Source: Victivallales bacterium
GTDB lineage: Bacteria > Verrucomicrobiota > Lentisphaeria > Oligosphaerales > Oligosphaeraceae
Direction of reading: 5' to 3'
NCBI GenBank assembly: GCA_017963875.1
Contig: JAGCTA010000168.1
Span: 1 to 5,381 of the forward strand
Length of the DNA: 5,381 nt
Of the stretch, positions 1-5,381 are shown piece by piece (the stretch's first letter is position 1; every line of letters begins with the position of its first letter). Position numbers and translations under genes: made by a program. The notes under the pieces are model-generated. The model did not search any database. It had not been told where the DNA came from and saw only the letters and a program-made list of their open reading frames with translations.

Positions 1-1
1 A

Positions 2-745
2 ATGGCATTGCAGCTGTACACGCTGAGAAACGAAGGGCAGAAGATGGGCATGGACTACGTCCTCAAAGCCGTCTCCGACATGGGCTACATGGGCGTCGAA
101 CCCGCTGGATTCTATGACATGACTCCAGAGCAATTCGCTGAAGCCTGCCAGAAATACAACCTCGAAATCGTTTCCGCACACATGCCCCTCGACCTGAAGA
201 ACGCCAAGGAAACCATCAAGACAGCAAAAAAACTCGGGCTGAAGCACCTCATCTGCGGATATGGCAAAGACGCCTTCAAGGACCTCAAGGCAATCAAGGC
301 AACAGCAAAACTCGTCAACCAACTGTGCGACATCTGCGCTGACAACGGCATGAAACTCGTCCAGCATAACCACGCCCATGAGTTTGAGAAACTCAACGGC
401 AAACTCAAATACGACATCTACAGCGAACTCTGCCCCAAGGTCTTCTTCCAACTCGACATCTATTGGGCGACCAACTATTTCGCCAACAACGAGGTTGAAA
501 TGATGGAGCGTTTCCATGACCGCATCGCCCTGCTCCACCTGAAGGACGGTGTCGGCACAGGGCAAATCCACATGCGCCCGCTCGGCGACGGCAACCTCGA
601 CATCCCTGGCATCTGCGAAGTCTGCCCTGATTCCATCGACAACATCATCGTCGAGCTGGACGCGACACCCATCAACCAGTTGCTTGCTGTTCAGTACAGT
701 TATGACTACATGACTGCCAACGGCCTCGCCATCGGCTACAAATAA
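2..745 (+). CDS. Sugar phosphate isomerase/epimerase-like TIM-barrel protein (possibly 5'-partial)
   Basis: Probable member of the xylose isomerase-like TIM-barrel (AP endonuclease 2-type) superfamily, whose members isomerise, epimerise or eliminate sugars using a divalent metal. Visible hallmarks, numbered from the Met at base 2: LQLYTLRNE at 3-11, as in the first strand of many members; SAHMPL with His60; QHNHAHEF at 121-128; LDIYW at 151-155 with Asp152; LLHLKDG at 177-183 with His179; PLGDGNLD at 193-200; IIVELD at 215-220 with Glu218. Asp152, His179 and Glu218 are plausible metal or catalytic ligands by family analogy. The 247 residues are slightly short for the family (about 250-300). 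Homologues usually have several residues before LQLY, so the true start may lie left of the window; no ribosome binding site can be judged. No signal peptide is visible, which suggests the cytoplasm, but a missing N-terminus could change that. The substrate cannot be assigned. It lies 22 bp upstream of the lipoprotein gene and is probably co-transcribed with it. Confidence 0.88.
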   Translation: MALQLYTLRNEGQKMGMDYVLKAVSDMGYMGVEPAGFYDMTPEQFAEACQKYNLEIVSAHMPLDLKNAKETIKTAKKLGLKHLICGYGKDAFKDLKAIKATAKLVNQLCDICADNGMKLVQHNHAHEFEKLNGKLKYDIYSELCPKVFFQLDIYWATNYFANNEVEMMERFHDRIALLHLKDGVGTGQIHMRPLGDGNLDIPGICEVCPDSIDNIIVELDATPINQLLAVQYSYDYMTANGLAIGYK

Positions 746-752
746 CCGTTAC

Positions 753-760
753 AAGGGAAG
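753..760 (+). promoter_or_regulatory. Ribosome binding site of the lipoprotein gene
   Basis: The purine run AAGGGAAG ends 7 bases before the ATG at 768, good Shine-Dalgarno spacing. It fixes the start that gives the lipoprotein signal peptide and supports translation from a shared mRNA with the upstream isomerase gene. Confidence 0.65.
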
Positions 761-767
761 ACGCATT

Positions 768-1598
768 ATGCTCAAGAAATCTATATTCACCGTTCTGCTG
801 GCCTGCGTTGCCACGTTTGTGTTCAGTTCATGTGCGAGTACTCCCAAGCAGGAGTCTACTGCAGCACCTCAAGTTGCACCACAACAAGTTGCGCCACAGC
901 CTCCCAAGCCCGTCGATTTCAACTGCAAGTTTGCTGAAGGTGGCTGGAACTCCGCTGACTGGAAACTGGTCAAGAGCCCACGCTTCCCGCAGCGCGGTGG
1001 CTGGGTACAGGAGGCTGACCACATCCGCAACCGTGTCCCCGAAGGCTATGCCCCCAAGGACATCGAGGCGAAGGACGCCGATGCAAAATTGGCGGCACGT
1101 AAACTGCTTCAGGGAAAACTGAATCCAGAAACCTATTGCGCGATGGTCATGAAAGACCCTGTAACGGGAAATCTCGAATTCTCCGCAACCATGGCTTTCG
1201 ACTACCTGATGGCTCCTGAACTTGTCATCGCCAATGATATTGGCGCAGCCGAAGACGGCTACCCCGAATTCCGCGAACATTGGGAAATCGTCCTCTTCAA
1301 TGAAGGCGTCAATGTCTGGCATCATGAAATCAAGGACGGCAAGCCATTCTGGCGCAAGGCGTCTTTTATCCGTGTGCCGTTCGAGGCAAACAAACCCTAT
1401 AAAGTAACGGGCACGATCCGCTTCACCGCCAAATGCCCCGATCTGACAATCGTCTGCAGCGATCCTGCGAAGCCTGACGTACCATTGGCTAAGTTCGGTT
1501 GCATGCTACCGACACTTTCCAAGACCTTCTCTGCTGGCGTCATCGCCTGCGAGGGCATCAACATGTTCTACGACTTCAGCGCAAAATCCATCAAATGA
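768..1598 (+). CDS. Envelope lipoprotein, probable concanavalin A-like beta-sandwich
   Basis: A 276-residue exported protein. Residues 1-21 form a type II signal peptide: Lys3-Lys4, a hydrophobic core, then F-S-S-C with the lipid-accepting Cys22. Phe at -3 is less usual than Leu. The residue after Cys is Ala, with no Asp retention signal, so outer-membrane placement is plausible. Residues 23-49 are a low-complexity Pro/Gln/Ala tether containing two QVAPQ copies. The rest, about 50-276, looks like one beta-rich domain: Trp60, Trp65 and Trp79 near its start, and a C-terminal strand GVIACEGINMFYDF at 257-270. That pattern resembles the laminin-G/concanavalin A-like fold found in DUF1080-type and GH16-like proteins. 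The family call is by pattern only, and no catalytic residues can be named. The domain has six Cys (53, 124, 223, 230, 245, 261), so disulfides are possible. Likely roles are sugar binding or hydrolysis at the cell surface or in the periplasm. The gene probably shares an operon with the isomerase-like gene 22 bp upstream. Confidence 0.8.
   Translation: MLKKSIFTVLLACVATFVFSSCASTPKQESTAAPQVAPQQVAPQPPKPVDFNCKFAEGGWNSADWKLVKSPRFPQRGGWVQEADHIRNRVPEGYAPKDIEAKDADAKLAARKLLQGKLNPETYCAMVMKDPVTGNLEFSATMAFDYLMAPELVIANDIGAAEDGYPEFREHWEIVLFNEGVNVWHHEIKDGKPFWRKASFIRVPFEANKPYKVTGTIRFTAKCPDLTIVCSDPAKPDVPLAKFGCMLPTLSKTFSAGVIACEGINMFYDFSAKSIK
870..898 (+). repeat. Short in-frame 15-bp tandem repeat in the lipoprotein linker
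   Basis: CAAGTTGCACCACA at 870-883 recurs at 885-898 with one A/G difference. The period is 15 bp, so the reading frame is kept, and it encodes two consecutive QVAPQ units in the tether behind the lipidated Cys. This is typical of a linker grown by local duplication. Confidence 0.7.
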
Positions 1599-1621
1599 TT
1601 TGCACATAAAGTCCATCATCT

Positions 1622-1656
1622 TCAGGCGACCGACGGCAGTGCCTTCGGCCGCCTGA
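1622..1656 (+). terminator. Imperfect GC-rich hairpin, possible terminator or mRNA-end structure
   Basis: TCAGGCG (1622-1628) pairs with CGCCTGA (1650-1656). After an A/C mismatch, CCGA (1630-1633) pairs with TCGG (1645-1648). After a C/T mismatch, GGC (1635-1637) pairs with GCC (1641-1643) around an AGT loop. That gives 14 base pairs with two mismatches, 24 bp after the lipoprotein stop codon. The position suits transcript termination for the upstream gene pair. There is no clear T-tract on either side, so factor-independent termination is doubtful; 3'-end protection or an intra-operon stabilising stem is an alternative. Confidence 0.5.
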
Positions 1657-1660
1657 TATG

Positions 1661-1682
1661 TATTCCTAACATATTCCTAACA
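1661..1682 (+). repeat. Perfect 11-bp tandem direct repeat upstream of the DUF4838 gene
   Basis: TATTCCTAACA occurs twice head to tail (1661-1671 and 1672-1682), ending 18 bp before the ATG at 1701. It lies just after the GC-rich hairpin, in an AT-rich tract that could hold the promoter of the downstream gene. The 11-bp period is close to one DNA helical turn, so paired regulator half-sites are conceivable. A simple replication-slippage duplication explains it equally well. No convincing -35/-10 pair could be assigned around it. Confidence 0.6.
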
Positions 1683-1700
1683 ATTAAATCTTGCTGAAAA

Positions 1701-4052
1701 ATGAAAAAAGCCATTATTGCTGCACTTCTTGTCTCGTTCACTGCCATCGCCATGGACATCAAGACGATATATCATCCTGCTGGCGACCTTGGGCCAATGG
1801 ACAAATACGCCTTGCAAGAACTCATTGAGCATCTTGAAAAAACACTCGGACACAAAATTCCATGCTCTGCTGAACCAGCCATCGCCACAAAAGACGCCAT
1901 CTATTTCGGGCATACAAAGTTCGCTGCTGCAAACAACATTGATTTCAGTTCGTTCAAGCAAGAAGAATGGCTTGTAAAGGCAGTTAATGGCACAATCATT
2001 CTTAGTGGACACCGCATCCACGGCAACCTCTATGCCGTCTATGAATTTCTGGAACGCTTCGCCGACATTGACTGGCTTGACGAGCACACCACATTCATCC
2101 CGTCGCTTACAGAGATTCCTGTGCCAGAAGGCATGGAACTTCGCGGCGCGCCATCCTTGGCGTTCAGAGGTATCTACACTTATAAGCCCCATGACGACCA
2201 TGTCAATATCTTCAAACTCCGCAATCGAGAGAACATCTTCTGGGAGAAGCCAGAACGACGCATCCACGACATCGGATTCCGTCCCGTTCTTGGTCGTCCC
2301 CGCCCTCTCAACACTTTCTTCTTCTATGTGAACGATTGGCCCAAAGAAGGCTTTGAGCAGTTCTACTCCCAGAACAAAGAAGGCAAACGTCTCCGTCCTA
2401 AAAATGAATCTGGACCTGGGCAGATTTGCTTCTCAAACAAAGACTGTCAGGACAAGTTCGCCAATCAAATGATCGAGTACATCAAAAAGGACAGGGAGGA
2501 ATTCCCAACTGACTATCCGCTGCTCTACAATCTCTCAGCAAATGATTGCAAAGATACCTGCTATTGTGACAACTGCCAGGCTCTCGCCCAAAAGTACGGC
2601 GCACAATCAGGCGCAATGCTGGAGTTCGTCAACGCCGTTGCAAAAAAGGTCGAAAAAGTCTATCCTGACATCACAATCCAGACATCCGCATATTTGCTTT
2701 TCGAGGAGACACCGACTGGAATCGGAGTCAACAAAAACGTCGCCGTCAGGAACTCACTCCATCCCCTTGGGACTGGCATGGACACCATGCGCTCCATCAA
2801 TGACCCCGTAAACAAGAGCACTCTCAGCGAACTAGAAAAGTGGTCGCGTCTAGGAAAGATACAGATTTGGAACTACTGGGTGTTATACGGAAACCCATTC
2901 CAAGCCAATTCATGCATCGTGAATATTGATGCAATCCATGACAACATCAGGACATACCGCCGTCTCGGCGCAGATTATGTCTTCAGCGAATGCGAGTACC
3001 CTGAAACGACCACCTTCCATCCGCTCCGCGTGTGGTTTGGATACAAAATCCTCAACGACGTAAATGCCGACAAAGAAGTGCTTCTGAAGAGATTCTTCAA
3101 AAAATACTATGGCCCCGCCGAGCCATTCATGCGTGAATACTATGATTATCTATGCAAACGCCAGCCCGAGGCGAAACGCCTCGACTGCAGAAATATATTT
3201 CGCAAGAGTTACATCGACCAGGATTTCTTCGTCCACTGCCTACCGCTTCTTGAAAAGGCCCGCGCAGCCATCAAGGACAATGCGCTTTGCACTTCCCATG
3301 TCCTGAACGAGGCTCTGCCTCTTGAAATTGCGGCCATCACATACGCACCGAGCGCGAATCCCGTCATCCCCTCAAAGAAAGATATCCTTCAAAACATTCG
3401 CAACAACTGGGAAGCGGTAATCGACTACTATTATGGCAAAACATATTCTGCGACTGTTTATCTGAACAAAATCCCCCTTCGACAGGCAGTCGATAACTTC
3501 ATGGTCTTGAATCAACTGCCCGTCAGTGGTGCCAAGTATCCTGTCCCGCCTGAGGCCGTAGGTAAAACCGTCTATGAAATCACCTATAAAGATTTCAACA
3601 AACTCTCCGAAATGGCACGATATGGCCTGAGACTTGTCAATGACAGTGACAGTCCGACAGGAAAGGCGATGTGCATCGCAAAGGAGGCTCTTGGTGGCGA
3701 CAATTTCCACAATGATATCCTGACTGCTGGCTTCCAGGACCGCTCCGTCATGAAAGGCTTCCACTCATACGAGTTCAAACGCGACAAACTACCACAGGAC
3801 GAGAAATACCACTTCCATCGCATCGGCACTGTTGATCTTCACGTCCATTCTCTGTTCTGGATGCATCGCACATGGTACATCCAACAGGATTTCAGCAATT
3901 TCTTCAAACGGGGAGAAGACAATCAATACGATGTCTATGTGTCTGTGAAATTCACTGGCCCTGCTTACGTCAAGGATTCGACAAAGGAGAATGCAATTTC
4001 CATAGACCGTTTCCTCCTCATACCAAATCAAAAGAAAGAACACTTAGAATAG
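1701..4052 (+). CDS. Secreted DUF4838 domain-containing protein, putative glycoside hydrolase-like enzyme
   Basis: A 783-residue exported protein. Residues 1-17 are a signal peptide (Lys2-Lys3, hydrophobic core, AIA before Met18). Residues about 20-145 resemble the non-catalytic N-terminal alpha/beta domain that precedes the barrel in GH67 alpha-glucuronidases and GH20-type enzymes, with GNLYAVYEFLE at 108-118. The centre, about 150-500, matches DUF4838: SANDCKDTCYCDNC at 279-292, NYWVLYGNPF at 391-400, SECEYPET at 429-436, and WFGYKILNDVNADKEVLLKR at 445-464 followed by a KYYGPAEPF segment. Glu430 and Glu432 are acidic candidates for the active site, but the catalytic residues of this family are not known to me. 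Residues about 570-783 are beta-rich and end in ISIDRFLLI at 766-774, like an accessory carbohydrate-binding jelly roll. The first ATG is chosen because it supplies the signal peptide, although no Shine-Dalgarno stands before it. The expected role is recognition or cleavage of a glycan, perhaps a uronic acid or amino sugar polymer, outside the cytoplasm; the substrate is unknown. The next gene starts 40 bp downstream and is probably co-transcribed. Confidence 0.87.
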   Translation: MKKAIIAALLVSFTAIAMDIKTIYHPAGDLGPMDKYALQELIEHLEKTLGHKIPCSAEPAIATKDAIYFGHTKFAAANNIDFSSFKQEEWLVKAVNGTIILSGHRIHGNLYAVYEFLERFADIDWLDEHTTFIPSLTEIPVPEGMELRGAPSLAFRGIYTYKPHDDHVNIFKLRNRENIFWEKPERRIHDIGFRPVLGRPRPLNTFFFYVNDWPKEGFEQFYSQNKEGKRLRPKNESGPGQICFSNKDCQDKFANQMIEYIKKDREEFPTDYPLLYNLSANDCKDTCYCDNCQALAQKYGAQSGAMLEFVNAVAKKVEKVYPDITIQTSAYLLFEETPTGIGVNKNVAVRNSLHPLGTGMDTMRSINDPVNKSTLSELEKWSRLGKIQIWNYWVLYGNPFQANSCIVNIDAIHDNIRTYRRLGADYVFSECEYPETTTFHPLRVWFGYKILNDVNADKEVLLKRFFKKYYGPAEPFMREYYDYLCKRQPEAKRLDCRNIFRKSYIDQDFFVHCLPLLEKARAAIKDNALCTSHVLNEALPLEIAAITYAPSANPVIPSKKDILQNIRNNWEAVIDYYYGKTYSATVYLNKIPLRQAVDNFMVLNQLPVSGAKYPVPPEAVGKTVYEITYKDFNKLSEMARYGLRLVNDSDSPTGKAMCIAKEALGGDNFHNDILTAGFQDRSVMKGFHSYEFKRDKLPQDEKYHFHRIGTVDLHVHSLFWMHRTWYIQQDFSNFFKRGEDNQYDVYVSVKFTGPAYVKDSTKENAISIDRFLLIPNQKKEHLE

Positions 4053-4080
4053 AATAATACAACCATCTGCCACGTCCAAA

Positions 4081-4085
4081 AAGGA
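4081..4085 (+). promoter_or_regulatory. Ribosome binding site of the downstream modular protein gene
   Basis: AAGGA, extending into an A/G-rich run, lies 7 bases before the ATG at 4093 within the 40-bp gap behind the DUF4838 gene. It supports that ATG as the start. No terminator or promoter is visible in the gap, consistent with one mRNA covering both genes. Confidence 0.6.
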
Positions 4086-4092
4086 AAAGAAC

Positions 4093-5381
4093 ATGAACAA
4101 GACCTTCTTCGCCGCATGCCTCCTCCTGCCATTCATTGTACTGTCCCAGGCGACTGAATCTGCTTTCCATCTCGAAATCGCCAGCAAACGCCTTGTGCCT
4201 GAACGCTCTTCCAGCCAGTTGCTGATGCTTGATTTCGCAAATTCAGATGCTAAATGGGATACCATTGATAACCATGAAGACAAACTCATCGTCGGATACG
4301 GCGAGAAAAACGGTCAACGCGGATTCTTCCTTGAAGGCCCACAGAAATATGACAAGACGAAAAAGCACCCGATGGACACGGCATGGCAAGTGAAATCCGC
4401 CAAATTTCCCGTCAAGGGCATCACACAACTCAAAGGTCACATTGACTTCTATTCCAATGGTCTTTTTGGCAGATTCGTCCCATTCAACGAATCATACGTC
4501 AACTCTGTCTACTGGTTCGCCAATGACGGCACGCCGCTTGGCAGGACGGCTTTTTCCGTTACGATCATAAAAGCAGGACACACGCCGATTGACTTCTTCA
4601 TTCCCGTTCCCGAAAAAGCCACAGAGGCACTTCTCGCAGTTGGAGCCGACAATCCAAACATTAGTAAGAATTCCTCCATCGTCATTGCCTCCGCTTCCAT
4701 CAAAGGCTCGAGCAATGACACACTGTGCTTGACGGATGCTGAAGCCGTCCTTCCGCCTGTCCGCTATGATGCCAATGCACCGCTTTGCACTGTCAAGGCC
4801 GAGACGCCTGACGGTTCGGCCATTGTCCCAGAAGTGGCCTTCGCACAGGATGCCAACGGCATCCCGACAACGTTTTCTCCCTTCGCTCCCATGGACGCCC
4901 CTGTTCCCGCGAACACCGCATGGGTCAAATGCCGCTTGAAATTCAATTCAGACGGCAGAGCATGTCCAAAACTTGACAGCGTCACCGTCTGCCGCAAGAC
5001 CTTCTCCGACTGGATTGCTCTAGAATGCCAGAAGGCACCCGTTGTCAAGCGCATTTCCAAATCGCCGTCAGCAGACCCGACCCAGCCGCTGGTCTTCGCC
5101 GTCACACACGAATTCCCCGTCAACTGGCAAACACTCAACGCCATCATCGACGGCAAGGACATCACCGCCGCACTAAAAGGAGCGCAACCCTCTGAAGACA
5201 CCTATGGCATGACATTCACCTACGCCCCTGCGGAGCCGTTCGCGATGAAAACCGTCTACAAGGCCGTCATCACCGTCAAGGACATCTACGGAAACCCCAC
5301 AACCAAGTCGCTGTACTTCATATTTGACGAACCGCTCGATAAATGCGTCATCTCCATGCGCGACGACGGCCAGATGCATCT
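4093..5381 (+). CDS. Exported modular beta-sandwich protein, 3'-partial (possible N-terminal part of a large glycosidase)
   Basis: The frame is open from the ATG at 4093 to the last base, giving 429 complete codons with no stop, so the gene is cut by the window edge. Residues 1-20 look like a Sec signal peptide (Lys3, hydrophobic core 4-17, SQA before Thr21); cleavage after Ala24 is an alternative. Residues about 25-205 read as a beta-sandwich similar to carbohydrate-binding modules, with alternating strands such as GITQLKGHIDFYS at 109-121 and SSIVIASASIKG at 194-205. Residues about 220-312 form a second beta-rich segment. Residues about 315-411 look Ig-like: LNAIIDGKDITAAL at 348-361 and YKAVITVKDIYGN at 389-401. 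The last visible residues, ISMRDDGQMH at 420-429, resemble the phrase that often opens a GH2/GH5-like TIM barrel in large secreted glycosidases. A catalytic domain may therefore follow, but this is inferred from a few residues. The gene lies 40 bp behind the DUF4838 gene with its own ribosome binding site. No family name can be given from what is visible. Confidence 0.83.
   Translation, partial: MNKTFFAACLLLPFIVLSQATESAFHLEIASKRLVPERSSSQLLMLDFANSDAKWDTIDNHEDKLIVGYGEKNGQRGFFLEGPQKYDKTKKHPMDTAWQVKSAKFPVKGITQLKGHIDFYSNGLFGRFVPFNESYVNSVYWFANDGTPLGRTAFSVTIIKAGHTPIDFFIPVPEKATEALLAVGADNPNISKNSSIVIASASIKGSSNDTLCLTDAEAVLPPVRYDANAPLCTVKAETPDGSAIVPEVAFAQDANGIPTTFSPFAPMDAPVPANTAWVKCRLKFNSDGRACPKLDSVTVCRKTFSDWIALECQKAPVVKRISKSPSADPTQPLVFAVTHEFPVNWQTLNAIIDGKDITAALKGAQPSEDTYGMTFTYAPAEPFAMKTVYKAVITVKDIYGNPTTKSLYFIFDEPLDKCVISMRDDGQMH

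Noticed and set aside
828..1325. Minus-strand open frame of 165 codons opposite the lipoprotein gene
   Set aside because: It is fully antisense to a gene with a clear signal peptide and ribosome binding site. The translation has no recognisable domain, and the C-ending codons of the real gene naturally leave antisense frames open.
1600..1628. TTGCAC at 1600-1605 as a -35 box
   Set aside because: About 17 bp downstream the sequence is CAGGCG, which is not a -10 element and belongs to the GC-rich hairpin stem.
1677..2267. Minus-strand open frame of 196 codons opposite the start of the DUF4838 gene
   Set aside because: It overlaps the signal peptide and N-terminal domain of a convincing forward gene and shows no domain of its own.
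4053..4092. Possible terminator or promoter between the DUF4838 gene and the modular protein gene
   Set aside because: The 40-bp gap has no inverted repeat and no paired promoter boxes. Only the ribosome binding site at its end can be supported.
4764..5201. Minus-strand open frame of 145 codons opposite the modular protein gene
   Set aside because: It lies inside the long forward frame, which has export signals and beta-domain character. The antisense product is Ser/Ala/Met-rich with no family resemblance.
1..5381. tRNA/rRNA genes, CRISPR array, insertion sequence or frameshifted gene
   Set aside because: No repeat-spacer pattern, transposase motif, terminal inverted repeats or RNA gene signature was seen, and the four forward frames are continuous and account for nearly all bases.

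Overview
The window is a short, fully forward-oriented stretch from what looks like a Gram-negative, polysaccharide-degrading bacterium. The best guess is the Lentisphaerota/Kiritimatiellota/Verrucomicrobiota side of the PVC group. The reasons are a DUF4838-type protein, a large secreted modular protein, a TIM-barrel sugar isomerase and a lipoprotein side by side, with a strong preference for C-ending codons. This placement is inference; there is no rRNA or other phylogenetic marker here.

Layout. (1) 2-745: sugar phosphate isomerase/epimerase-like TIM barrel, reaching the left edge and possibly missing its first few codons. (2) 768-1598: lipoprotein with a probable concanavalin A-like beta-sandwich, 22 bp downstream with a good ribosome binding site, so probably in the same operon. 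(3) 1599-1700: the only real intergenic gap (102 bp). It holds an imperfect GC-rich hairpin (1622-1656) and a perfect 11-bp tandem duplication (1661-1682). (4) 1701-4052: secreted 783-residue DUF4838-family protein, a putative glycoside hydrolase-like enzyme. (5) 4093 to the right edge: exported modular beta-sandwich/Ig-like protein. It is open through the last base and cut off by the window just where a catalytic TIM-barrel domain may begin.

How they may work together: three of the four products carry export signals and look like glycan-facing proteins. The fourth is a probably intracellular sugar isomerase/epimerase-type enzyme, unless the missing N-terminus encodes a signal. The simplest reading is a small glycan-utilisation locus: genes 3 and 4 act on a polymer or oligosaccharide outside the cytoplasm, the lipoprotein binds or cleaves a sugar at the envelope, and the isomerase-like enzyme processes the product. 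A more specific possibility is 3-keto-glycoside chemistry, in which isomerase-fold lyases and beta-sandwich hydrolases are known to cooperate; this is hypothesis only. No transporter, regulator, RNA gene, mobile element or CRISPR array is visible.
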